A DNA stretch of 64,000 bases. It comes from SHLQ01 sp033344795. GTDB taxonomy: Bacteria > Actinomycetota > Acidimicrobiia > Acidimicrobiales > SHLQ01. Each line of letters begins with the position of its first letter. Within the stretch, counting starts at the first letter, position 1. The DNA is taken from NCBI GenBank assembly GCA_033344795.1, contig JAWPMS010000001.1:1240001-1304000 (forward strand), in the 5' to 3' direction. Under the pieces are notes generated by a model. That model was given only the letters and a program-made list of their open reading frames with translations, was not told the origin of the DNA and did no database searches. The position numbers and the translations under genes are program-made. This document shows, piece by piece, positions 52,653 through 60,658 of this stretch.

Positions 52653-52712
52653 GCTGAAGATTCGCTGAAGCCCCCGCAGTGTATTCCCCGAGCTCTTCAG
52701 CAGACCTTCAGC
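52653..52712. promoter_or_regulatory. Putative OmpR-type operator of the redox island
   Basis: Four exact heptamers: GCTGAAG at 52653-52659 and 52664-52670, and its complement CTTCAGC at 52695-52701 and 52706-52712. Within each pair the period is 11 bp, one DNA turn, as in OmpR/PhoB-family sites. The two pairs face each other across 24 bp in the divergent intergenic region. The island encodes an OmpR-type regulator (55037-55714). Confidence 0.75.
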
Positions 52713-52774
52713 CTGGACCCGTCAAGGTGCGAACACACATCAACACCGATGTGGATTCCCGAAAGGAAGACACC

Positions 52775-53122
52775 ATGGATACCAAGACCGCACTCGGAGC
52801 CGCCGGAGGAATCTCGCTGACCGTTGTTGGCGCAGTTTCCGCACTCGTTCTCACACTCGGCGGGGGTACATCAATCCTCGATGGTTCGAATGAGCAGCCA
52901 AGTGAGCCGGTGGTCGAGTATGTCGACGAATACGGGAACCCGGTAGATCTCCAACAGCCCGACGTCATGCCCGAAATCGTCATTGCGGAGACCCCAGCTC
53001 AGGACCCCAACGTCGAAATGATGGCCGCTGCGGAGCAAGACCCAGCGACCTACGCAGAAGGCGAAGAGCTCGAAGAAGAAGAGGAGTACGAGGACGAGCA
53101 CGAGGAGGAGGACGATGACTGA
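52775..53122 (+). CDS. Small membrane-anchored protein with polyacidic tail
   Basis: A 115-residue protein starting MDTKTALG (ATG 52775, AAAGGAAG upstream). One transmembrane helix (about 8-30: GGISLTVVGAVSALVLTLGG) is followed by a soluble segment and a C-terminal stretch of about 20 residues made almost only of Glu and Asp (EELEEEEEYEDEHEEEDDD). The acidic tail could bind metal ions, or a basic partner such as the next gene's product. It overlaps the next gene by 8 nt. No family recognised. Confidence 0.7.
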   Translation: MDTKTALGAAGGISLTVVGAVSALVLTLGGGTSILDGSNEQPSEPVVEYVDEYGNPVDLQQPDVMPEIVIAETPAQDPNVEMMAAAEQDPATYAEGEELEEEEEYEDEHEEEDDD

Positions 53123-53546
53123 ATCATCCGACACATCTCCGACAGCTGCTGAAGCGGCAATCGCTCGGTCGAAAGCAAAACGAGCAGCCGCACAGGAACC
53201 TGCGCAAGGGTCCCCACGACCGGTGCGAACAAAACCAGCCAAAGGCGGACGTTTCTTGGCCACCGGTGCCGCTGTTGGACTGAGCCTGGCTGCGGTTGGT
53301 GCGATGTCCGCAGCCACGCAGGCAGGTGATTCGGCTCCGGCAGAATCGTCGGTGCAACGAGTCGTTCGTTCCCAACCAATCCAGACACCACAACAGATCG
53401 TGATCGTGTTGCCCGGTGCGGACCCAGCGGCGGCGAACGCATTGGTGACAGCTCAAAGCGTCGACATCACCGCACCCGCCCAACCCACACCGCCCGCTCC
53501 AGCGATGGCAGCTCCTGCACCAGTGACCGAGTCGGGAGGGTCGTGA
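53115..53546 (+). CDS. Small single-pass membrane protein, Ala/Pro-rich
   Basis: A 143-residue protein. The basic N terminus (KAKRAAAQ, RPVRTKPAKGGR) precedes one membrane helix (about 47-68: FLATGAAVGLSLAAVGAMSAA) and an outside segment with QQIVIVLPGADP and an Ala/Pro-rich end. No covalent-flavin motif of the usual SGAT-T type is evident; SAATQ after the helix is a poor match. Start inside the preceding gene and end overlapping the apbE start indicate tight coupling. Function unknown. Confidence 0.68.
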   Translation: MTESSDTSPTAAEAAIARSKAKRAAAQEPAQGSPRPVRTKPAKGGRFLATGAAVGLSLAAVGAMSAATQAGDSAPAESSVQRVVRSQPIQTPQQIVIVLPGADPAAANALVTAQSVDITAPAQPTPPAPAMAAPAPVTESGGS

Positions 53547-54445
53547 TGCGTCCGCATGCCGAGCAACGATTCGCCGCCATGGGTACGACTGCACATGTGG
53601 TCGTGGTCGGACCTGACGCGGAAGAACACGTCGGCCACGCCATGGAGCGAGTGTTCGACCTCGAGCAACGTTGGAGCAGATTTGTTCCGACGAGCGAGAT
53701 TTCACAACTGAATGCGGCGGCGGGCGAGTCGGTCGAAGTCTCACCCCTGACGCTCTGCCTCGTCGATCATGCAGTTGCCGCCTGGCGTCTCACGGGCGGG
53801 AGTTTCGACCCCACGATGGTTCTGCAGCTTCAGGACGCCGGGTATGACCGGTCGTTCGAGCGCATCGAGATGGCGTCACCCGGTCACGACCAGCCCGTGG
53901 CCGGGAGCGGGTGCGGCGATGTGCACGTCGATCGCTGTCGCCGTGAGGTGACCATTCCAGCCGACATCGGGCTCGACCCCGGTGGCATCGGCAAAGGACT
54001 TGCTGCCGACATCATCACCCGTGAGCTGACCGACGCCGGAGCATGGGGCGTCATGGTGAACCTCGGAGGAGACCTGGCGGTGCGGGGCCTTCCGAAGGAA
54101 GGTGAAGAATGGGTGGTCAACATCGTCGAGCCGACGGTGCATCCTGGCGCGATCACCACCACTCGGCTTCGCGATTCGGGTTTGGCAACGAGCACGACCG
54201 CAAAACGCCGCTGGCGGTGCAGCGATCGCGAACGTCATCACATTCTCGATCCGGCAACTGGCGATTCGACGCACGCCTCGGCAGTGCTCGCCACCGTCAT
54301 TGCGGGTGAAGCCTGGTGGGCTGAAGTCACGGCGACGGCTCTTTTGGTGCGCGATGAGCCGGCGAGGTGCACCGAGTCCTCGTTGGTGATCCATGCAGAT
54401 GGCCGCACTGCGAGAACCGGGGAATTCGAACGGTTCGAATTGTGA
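53546..54445 (+). CDS. apbE: FAD:protein FMN transferase ApbE-like, without signal peptide
   Basis: A 299-residue flavin transferase that attaches FMN to a Thr/Ser of target proteins using FAD and Mg2+. The family features are AAMGTTAHV, FDLEQRWSRF, GLDPGGIGKGLAAD (FAD/Mg loop), NLGGDLAVRG and HHILDPATGD. The late Mg ligand Asp is Glu in AEVTATAL, a conservative change. It has no signal peptide or lipobox, although most ApbE proteins are exported. The start is the ATG at 53546 (a GTG 3 nt earlier is possible). It is coupled to the genes on both sides. Confidence 0.9.
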   Translation: MRPHAEQRFAAMGTTAHVVVVGPDAEEHVGHAMERVFDLEQRWSRFVPTSEISQLNAAAGESVEVSPLTLCLVDHAVAAWRLTGGSFDPTMVLQLQDAGYDRSFERIEMASPGHDQPVAGSGCGDVHVDRCRREVTIPADIGLDPGGIGKGLAADIITRELTDAGAWGVMVNLGGDLAVRGLPKEGEEWVVNIVEPTVHPGAITTTRLRDSGLATSTTAKRRWRCSDRERHHILDPATGDSTHASAVLATVIAGEAWWAEVTATALLVRDEPARCTESSLVIHADGRTARTGEFERFEL

Positions 54446-55032
54446 ACTCGCTGGTGACCAACGAACAGCTGTGGTGGTACGTGGCTCGTAGTGGCGGTGT
54501 TGCCGCGCTTGTTCTCACCGGTCTCTCGGTTATTTGGGGACTGGTGATGTCGACGAAGGTCATGAAGGGCACGCCGACGCCGAAGTGGCTGCTCGCCATG
54601 CACCGCTGGCTCGGTGGGCTCGCCGTATCGTTCACCGGTGTTCATGTGGCAGCGCTCGTCGCGGATAGTTATGTGTCGTTTGGACCCACCGACATACTCG
54701 TGCCCTACGCATCGGACTGGAAGCCAGGTGCCGTGGCCTGGGGAATCGTGTCGATGTACCTGCTCATCGCGGTACAGGCATCATCGCTCTTGATGAAGCG
54801 TCTTCCCCGGCGCTGGTGGAAGGCGATTCACATGAGCAGTTGGTTCCTCTTTTGGGCGGGGGTGATCCACGGCGCGACCGCTGGTACGGACGCAACGAAT
54901 CCGATCTATGTGCTCTTGGTCGGATCGATCACTCTGCTCATCACGTGGCTGACGGGCGCCCGAGTGCTGTCGAGTCGTCGAGTCCGCCGAGCGGTGGACC
55001 CCGCGATGGCCCCGACGGCCGTCGTAGGGTAG
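54442..55032 (+). CDS. Ferric-reductase-like haem b membrane protein
   Basis: A 196-residue protein with about five helices and no flavin domain. Paired histidines H54/H68 and H130/H143 have the same 14- and 13-residue spacings as the flavocytochrome gene of this island, so both bind two b haems in the same way. It resembles the MsrQ/YedZ membrane partner. The start is GTG at 54442, overlapping the apbE stop (GTGA). Probably accepts electrons from, or donates to, the flavinylated component of the system. Confidence 0.82.
   Translation: MNSLVTNEQLWWYVARSGGVAALVLTGLSVIWGLVMSTKVMKGTPTPKWLLAMHRWLGGLAVSFTGVHVAALVADSYVSFGPTDILVPYASDWKPGAVAWGIVSMYLLIAVQASSLLMKRLPRRWWKAIHMSSWFLFWAGVIHGATAGTDATNPIYVLLVGSITLLITWLTGARVLSSRRVRRAVDPAMAPTAVVG
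55025..55030 (+). promoter_or_regulatory. -10 element before the response regulator
   Basis: TAGGGT, 6 nt before the ATG at 55037, overlapping the last codons of the haem protein gene. It may give the two-component pair a leaderless promoter of its own. Confidence 0.45.
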
Positions 55033-55036
55033 ATCG

Positions 55037-55714
55037 ATGCGCATTCTGGTTGTCGAAGACGAAGTGGCGATGGCGCAGTCGTTGCGTGCTGGCCTCACGG
55101 CCGAGGGTTTCGCCGTTGACGTCGCCGGCGATGGAGAAGAGGGGCTCTGGTACGCGAGTGAAGTCGACTACGACGCGATCATCCTGGATCTGATGTTGCC
55201 GAAGGTCAACGGGTACAAGGTCTGCGCGCAACTTCGAGAGCGCGACGACTGGACGCCGATCCTCATGCTCACCGCGAAGGATGGACACCTCGATGAAGCC
55301 GAAGGACTCGATACGGGCGCCGATGACTACCTCACCAAGCCGTTCAACTTCGTGGTACTTCTCGCCAGATTGCGATCACTCCTGCGTCGTCGCGGAAGCG
55401 CTCGTCCGGCGACGCTCGAGGCCGGAGATCTGACCCTCGATCCCGCCACCCACGAGGTACGCCGCGATGGAAGGTTGATCGACGTGACGCCACGTGAGTT
55501 CTCGATTCTGGAGTACCTCCTTTCGCACGTCGGAGAAGCGGTGACGAAGCAGACCTTGCTCGAGCACGTGTGGGACTTCGACTTCGATGGTGGGCCGAAC
55601 ATCGTCGAGGTTTACGTGGGTTCGCTTCGTAAGAAGATCGACATTCCCTTCGGGCGTCAGTCGATCGTGACCGTGCGCGGCGCGGGGTACAAGATGGATC
55701 CGTCCGGTGGGTAG
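55037..55714 (+). CDS. OmpR-family response regulator
   Basis: A 225-residue regulator. Receiver domain (1-118) with acidic pocket VVEDE, phosphorylation site Asp51 in LDLMLP, and Lys in LTKPF; winged helix domain (125-222) with TPREFSILEYLL and RGAGYKMD. It overlaps the sensor kinase gene by 8 nt. Its probable binding sites are the phased GCTGAAG boxes upstream of the island (inference from architecture). Confidence 0.93.
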   Translation: MRILVVEDEVAMAQSLRAGLTAEGFAVDVAGDGEEGLWYASEVDYDAIILDLMLPKVNGYKVCAQLRERDDWTPILMLTAKDGHLDEAEGLDTGADDYLTKPFNFVVLLARLRSLLRRRGSARPATLEAGDLTLDPATHEVRRDGRLIDVTPREFSILEYLLSHVGEAVTKQTLLEHVWDFDFDGGPNIVEVYVGSLRKKIDIPFGRQSIVTVRGAGYKMDPSGG

Positions 55715-57077
55715 GGTTCGGCGCGCGGTGGCGTCGGTACGGGCTCGTTCGGCCATCCTGGCGACCGTTGTGGTCACCGTTGCCTTGCTCGCAGGCTCCT
55801 TCTTGATCCTGGAGCTCTACGAACGACAGTTGGTCGCCAGTCTCGACAATACGCTGGAACAGCAGGTCGCAGACCGTGTGCAGCTCATCGACAACGGAGG
55901 ACCAAACGACGTCCTCACGACGGTGCTCCAACAAGAGGCCTTCGTGTGGATTGGTTCACCAGAGGGCCAAGTCACCGCACAGGGTGGGGGTATTTTTCCG
56001 ATCGAGAACCCCGTGCCGGATGTGGTCGGCGGTACGCGGACGATCGACCTGCTCGTCGAAGAACGCAAGCCCGATGAGATCGAAACCGAACGCATGGAGT
56101 TGCGCATTGCAAGTGCTCAGGCTTCGACCGGTGACGTGGTGCTCGCCGGCGCCGAGCTCGAGGTCATCGACAACACGATTGGCGGGCTCGCGCGATTGTT
56201 TCTCATCTCGGTTCCAATTCTGGCTCTCCTGGTCGGTGGGTTGGCCTGGCTGATAACGGGCCGCGCCCTCCGGCCCGTCGCCGCGATCCAGGAGCAGGCG
56301 GAGCTCATCTCGGGTGCCACCCTCACCGAACGGGTTCCCGTGCCGGACACCCATGATGAGGTGCAAGATCTGGCGACCACCGTCAATGGCATGTTGGAAC
56401 GTATCGAGCGCCATGACCTCGCCATCCGGCAGTTCAGCTCCGACGCCTCACACGAACTGAAGAGCCCGCTGGCCAACATCACGGCTCTCGTCGAAACACA
56501 CTCCTCGACGGATCCATCGTGGCAATCAGTCCAGCGTTCGATGACCCGAGAAATGGAGAGACTCGGCGAACTCGTCAACAACCTGTTGTTCTTGGCAACC
56601 CATCAAGACCTGCGTTTGCGTTCAACGTCCTCGGTGGCCCTCGACGAGCTCTTGTTTGCCGAGGCCGAGCTCTTGGCGGCGACGACAGAATTGCGGGTCG
56701 ATCTCGGCGGCGTCGAACCTGCTGCGGTGACCGGCTCGCCAACCGACCTTGGTCGCTTGGTTCGCAACCTTGTCGACAACGCTGCTCGACATGCCGTCGA
56801 ACGAGTGGAGTTTTCGCTTGGCGTCGATGGTGAACGCACGACGCTCACCATCAGCGATGATGGCGCGGGGGTACCCGTGCATCAACGAACAGCGGTGTTC
56901 GAACGGTTCACTCGACTGGACGAAGCTCGCGATCGCGACGCAGGAGGGACCGGCCTCGGTCTGAGCATCGTCGCCCAGATCGCCGAGGCTCATGGCGCGA
57001 CGGTTCACATCGGAGACGCAGAACTCGGCGGGGCCTCGTTCGCCGTCGTTTTCGTGGCCACGAACGATCGTCGCTAG
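55707..57077 (+). CDS. Sensor histidine kinase
   Basis: A 456-residue membrane kinase. Two helices (about 17-37 and 163-186) bracket an extracytoplasmic sensor domain of about 125 residues. HAMP, the H box FSSDASHELKSP (His249), N box RNLVDNAARHA, G1 DDGAGVP and G2 GGTGLGLSIV follow. All catalytic elements are intact. The start is GTG at 55707, within the regulator gene. The signal is unknown; context suggests an envelope redox or metal cue. Confidence 0.92.
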   Translation: MGRVRRAVASVRARSAILATVVVTVALLAGSFLILELYERQLVASLDNTLEQQVADRVQLIDNGGPNDVLTTVLQQEAFVWIGSPEGQVTAQGGGIFPIENPVPDVVGGTRTIDLLVEERKPDEIETERMELRIASAQASTGDVVLAGAELEVIDNTIGGLARLFLISVPILALLVGGLAWLITGRALRPVAAIQEQAELISGATLTERVPVPDTHDEVQDLATTVNGMLERIERHDLAIRQFSSDASHELKSPLANITALVETHSSTDPSWQSVQRSMTREMERLGELVNNLLFLATHQDLRLRSTSSVALDELLFAEAELLAATTELRVDLGGVEPAAVTGSPTDLGRLVRNLVDNAARHAVERVEFSLGVDGERTTLTISDDGAGVPVHQRTAVFERFTRLDEARDRDAGGTGLGLSIVAQIAEAHGATVHIGDAELGGASFAVVFVATNDRR

Positions 57078-57092
57078 CTCGATTCTGACGGG

Positions 57093-57461
57093 TCAGTTCT
57101 CCAGCTGTCTCACGAGTGTCTTCGGTGCGAGCAGTCGATAACTCTCATCGACCCACGCGGTCATCGTCTCGATCGGGGGAGCGGACTCATCGGTGAAGTT
57201 GCCCGTGATCCAGCCGGGTCCAGAGACGTTCCACTCATCGGGGTGCTCGCGCGCCACCTTCTCGGCAGAGGCGATCCCTTCGTCGAGTTTCACCATCAGA
57301 CGAATGACACCTCCGGGCTTTTCGCCCAGAAACAGAAAACCCTTCTTGCGTGCCTTGAAGCTGCGGTTCACACACGATGGGCTCTCGCTCACCTCGGGGT
57401 ATTGCGACGCAAATCGTTGCAACTGTTGGGCGACGTGACTCTCGAATTCTTCAGCAGCCAT
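57093..57461 (-). CDS. MmcQ/YjbR family DNA-binding-fold protein
   Basis: A 122-residue protein with the YjbR fold features: KARKKGFLFLGEKPG, VRLMVKLD-like strand (VIRLMVKLDEG), WITGNF and WVDESYRLLAPK. The family has a CyaY-like double-wing fold and unknown function. TATCGT lies 7 nt before the ATG. Confidence 0.82.
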   Translation of the reverse strand: MAAEEFESHVAQQLQRFASQYPEVSESPSCVNRSFKARKKGFLFLGEKPGGVIRLMVKLDEGIASAEKVAREHPDEWNVSGPGWITGNFTDESAPPIETMTAWVDESYRLLAPKTLVRQLEN

Positions 57462-57468
57462 GCCTTCG

Positions 57469-57474
57469 ACGATA
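57469..57474 (-). promoter_or_regulatory. -10 element of the MmcQ/YjbR gene
   Basis: TATCGT on the - strand, 7 nt upstream of the ATG at 57461; leaderless pattern. Confidence 0.5.
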
Positions 57475-57501
57475 CGCCCGCGAATTCACCAGGGCCAGGG
57501 A

Positions 57502-58347
57502 TCAGGTGCAGAGTCCGTCTTCTGTGACCCCGCGCGAACACATCGAATAGTTGGTGACCTTGGTTGCCGTGTAGCTCACGATTTCTCCGTCCGCGGCTTC
57601 GTCTTTGTCGAAGATGAAGTCGATCTCCACGACATACCCGTTGCTCGCGTCGTCCTTCAGCCCGGTCATCTCGAAAACGGCCATGCCGCCCTGTGCGTCG
57701 ATGACTGGATCCTCGCTCGTCATGGTGATCGTGGCGTCGTCGTCGAAGCCGTACGACTCGGCGATGACGAGCGCCAACCCGTCGAGCGATTCAGCGCTCG
57801 CTCCCACGTTGTCGAGATCTTCGATGGCAATTCCCAGACCGGGGTTGAAGACCGGCAACTCGGACAGAAAGCGACTCGAGACCCATCCTTCGAGCGAACC
57901 TTCGACGTTCTCGACCCCCCACCAGTCGAAGGTGCCCAGGGTTGCGCAGTCCCCCGTCGTGATCAACGCACTACTTCGTGGAAAGACGCCGATGATGTCG
58001 TTCTCAACACCGGGAGCAGTGCGCATGTTGAGGCCCCCATCGGGATCGTCGAGCGCGACATCGACGTACAACTCTGTGTCGACGGGTGCGACGCAGGGCG
58101 TGACATCGGGGTCGATCGGCTCGTCGGGTTCCTCGATTGTCGAAGCAACCGATGTCGTGGTGGTGGTCGGTTCGTCGACGGCGGGAATCGCCTCGATTGG
58201 ATCTTCCGAGACCTCTTCGCCGACGAGCGTGTCTCCGGTCGAGCTGGTCGGTGCGGTGGTAGCGGAACCATCAGATCCGCATCCAATCAGCAATAACGCG
58301 GTGCTGAGAATCACGGCGAAGAAGGGTTTGGGGAGACGTCGTGCCAT
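57502..58347 (-). CDS. Lipoprotein with SH3-like domain
   Basis: A 281-residue exported protein. The lipobox LLIGC (Cys near residue 23) ends the signal peptide; a Thr/Ser/acidic linker (25-80) follows. A bacterial SH3 domain (about 88-165) has GLNMRTAPGVENDIIGVFP and WWGVENVEGSLEGWVSSRFL, typical of ligand-binding envelope proteins. The C-terminal domain (170-281) has paired cysteines near its end and is not recognised. The start is MARRL at 58347. Confidence 0.82.
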   Translation of the reverse strand: MARRLPKPFFAVILSTALLLIGCGSDGSATTAPTSSTGDTLVGEEVSEDPIEAIPAVDEPTTTTTSVASTIEEPDEPIDPDVTPCVAPVDTELYVDVALDDPDGGLNMRTAPGVENDIIGVFPRSSALITTGDCATLGTFDWWGVENVEGSLEGWVSSRFLSELPVFNPGLGIAIEDLDNVGASAESLDGLALVIAESYGFDDDATITMTSEDPVIDAQGGMAVFEMTGLKDDASNGYVVEIDFIFDKDEAADGEIVSYTATKVTNYSMCSRGVTEDGLCT

Positions 58348-58453
58348 GCAACAAGTATCGCTCAACGGAGAGCCTGCACTGATGGGGACCGCACCCGACC
58401 AAAAATCCACCAAGGTCACATCGCAAACATCACCATCTCGCGCGCTGGGCCGT

Positions 58454-58459
58454 TAGGTT
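58454..58459 (+). promoter_or_regulatory. -10 element of purL
   Basis: TAGGTT, 9 nt before the ATG at 58469; same hexamer as purC and purS, suggesting common promoter structure. Confidence 0.6.
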
Positions 58460-58468
58460 TGCTCCTGT

Positions 58469-60658
58469 ATGGCTGAGCCTTTGCATCGTGCCCTTGGACT
58501 GACCGACGACGAAGCCGAATCGATCGACGAAATCCTCGGGCGGCAAGCCAATCCGCTCGAGCTCTCGATGTATTCGGTGATGTGGTCCGAGCATTGTTCG
58601 TATAAGTCGTCGCGGATCCACCTGAAGCGGCTTCCAACGGAAGCACCATGGGTGCTGGTCGGACCCGGCGAGAACGCTGGCGTGGTCGATTTGGGCGATG
58701 GGATTGCAGGCGCCTTCCGCATCGAGAGCCACAATCATCCCTCGGCGATCGAGCCGTACCAGGGTGCAGCAACAGGTGCAGGCGGCATTCTGCGTGACAT
58801 CTTCACAATGGGCGCCCGACCGATCGCCTTGATGGACCCGCTTCGATTCGGACCGATCGACGATGCCCGGAGTCGTTGGATTGCCGAAGGCGTCGTCAGC
58901 GGTATCTCCGGCTACGGCAACTCGGTCGGCGTACCGACGGTCGGGGGCGAAACGATCTTCGACGAGACGTACAAGGGCAACCCGCTGGTCAACGTCTTCT
59001 GCCTTGGAACCATGCCAACGGAACGTCTGGTTCTCGGTGAAGCCACCGGACTCGGCAACGTCGCGATCTTGTTCGGCTCCTCCACAGGGCGAGACGGCAT
59101 CGGCGGCGTCAGCGTTCTCGCTTCGGCGGGGTTCGATGACTCGCAGGACGAAAGCGCCAAACGTCCAAGCGTCCAAGTCGGAGATCCCTACGAGGAGAAG
59201 CGGCTGATCGAAGCTTGCCTCGAGCTCCTCAACGAAGGCCTGGTCGTCGGCATCCAAGATCTCGGCGGCGCAGGGTTCGTCTGTGCCACTTCAGAGACGG
59301 CCTCACGCGGAGGCATGGGTATGGATGTCGATGTCACCGCTGTGCATCGCCGCCAGGAGGGCATGGAACCATTCGAGGTGATGACGAGCGAGAGCCAAGA
59401 ACGAATGCTGGCCATCGTCGAACCCGACGGTGTCGACCGCGTGCTCGAATTGTGTGCAAAGTGGGAGGTGCAAGCATCGGTTGTCGGCAAGGTCGTCGAA
59501 GGCGGCGCGTTGCGGATCCTCGATGGGTGGGAGGGTGAAGAACTCGCCAACATCCCAGCCTCCTCGCTGCACGACGCTGCGCCTCTGTACGACCGGCCGA
59601 TGGAAGAACCAGACCGTTCGTCTGAAATCGATCCAGCCACCCTCGATGCGCCCGCCGACATCTGGTCGGATCTGACGGCGATGTTGATGGACACCTCCTG
59701 GGTCCACAACCAGTACGACAGTCAACTGTTCTTGAACACCGTGGTCGGACCGGGAAGCGACGCCACGCTGCTTCGTCTCAAACACCCGACGACGAATGTC
59801 GATACCGGCCGAGGCATCGGGATGACCACGGATGGCAATCACCACTGGTGCATCGTCAACCCGTTTCGTGGTGTGGCCATGACGGTCGCAGAGTCGATGC
59901 TCAACCTCGCATGTGTCGGCGCGAAACCCCTTGCGTTGGTCAACAACTTGAATTTCGGGAACCCAGAACACCCGGTCACGATGTGGCAGCTGAGCCAAGC
60001 CGTCGACGGTATGACGGAAGCCTGCGAGGCGTTCACCGTGCCTGTCGTCGGCGGAAACGTCAGCCTCTACAACGAGGCGAATGGGCAGAACATCGATCCC
60101 ACCCCGGTGGTTGGAATGCTCGGCATGACCGGCCACATCGAACATGCCCCGCCTGGGATGGCACTGACCGAGGGTCATCGAATCATCGTCCTCGGTCCAG
60201 AGGGCGCGGGCCTTGGTGGATCGATGTGGGCTCGAAACAACGGGGCCAAGGGCGGCGACTTGCCTGCACTCGACTACGACATGCACCTGCGAGTCGCCGA
60301 GGTCACTCGCGGCCTGGTCAGCGGAGGCGTCGTCTCCGCGGTGCACGACGTGGCCACTGGTGGCTTGGGTGTCGCAATTGCCGAAATGGCAATCGCTGGA
60401 GGTGTCGGAGTGATCGCCGCTCGCGTCAAGACCCATGACGCTTTGTTCAGCGAAGCTCCCTCACGAGTCGTCGTGGCGGTTGCGCCGGACAACATGCAGC
60501 TCGTCGAGAACATGGCCGAATCGATGGGGGTGCCGATCACTCGCCTCGGCCTCGCACAAGGCGATCAGATCTCTTTCAAGGGGCTGGTCGAAGGATCCCT
60601 CACCGATGCCACCGACCAATGGCGCGACCGTCTTCCCACCGCCATGGGCGCTGTGTGA
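58469..60658 (+). CDS. purL: Phosphoribosylformylglycinamidine synthase subunit PurL
   Basis: A 729-residue small-type PurL that makes FGAM with PurQ and PurS. Landmarks: MWSEHCSYKSS, SHNHPSAIEPYQGAATG with the catalytic His region, GIQDLGGAG, the second half starting near residue 400 (LNTVVGPGSDATLLRLK), NFGNPEHP and GGNVSLYNE. It is separated from purSQ by the redox island and has its own promoter. Confidence 0.97.
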   Translation: MAEPLHRALGLTDDEAESIDEILGRQANPLELSMYSVMWSEHCSYKSSRIHLKRLPTEAPWVLVGPGENAGVVDLGDGIAGAFRIESHNHPSAIEPYQGAATGAGGILRDIFTMGARPIALMDPLRFGPIDDARSRWIAEGVVSGISGYGNSVGVPTVGGETIFDETYKGNPLVNVFCLGTMPTERLVLGEATGLGNVAILFGSSTGRDGIGGVSVLASAGFDDSQDESAKRPSVQVGDPYEEKRLIEACLELLNEGLVVGIQDLGGAGFVCATSETASRGGMGMDVDVTAVHRRQEGMEPFEVMTSESQERMLAIVEPDGVDRVLELCAKWEVQASVVGKVVEGGALRILDGWEGEELANIPASSLHDAAPLYDRPMEEPDRSSEIDPATLDAPADIWSDLTAMLMDTSWVHNQYDSQLFLNTVVGPGSDATLLRLKHPTTNVDTGRGIGMTTDGNHHWCIVNPFRGVAMTVAESMLNLACVGAKPLALVNNLNFGNPEHPVTMWQLSQAVDGMTEACEAFTVPVVGGNVSLYNEANGQNIDPTPVVGMLGMTGHIEHAPPGMALTEGHRIIVLGPEGAGLGGSMWARNNGAKGGDLPALDYDMHLRVAEVTRGLVSGGVVSAVHDVATGGLGVAIAEMAIAGGVGVIAARVKTHDALFSEAPSRVVVAVAPDNMQLVENMAESMGVPITRLGLAQGDQISFKGLVEGSLTDATDQWRDRLPTAMGAV

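Noticed and set aside
53115..53546. SAATQ in the Ala/Pro-rich protein as a flavinylation site
   Set aside because: It lacks the Gly and the following Ser/Thr context of known FMN acceptor motifs and lies at the membrane border.
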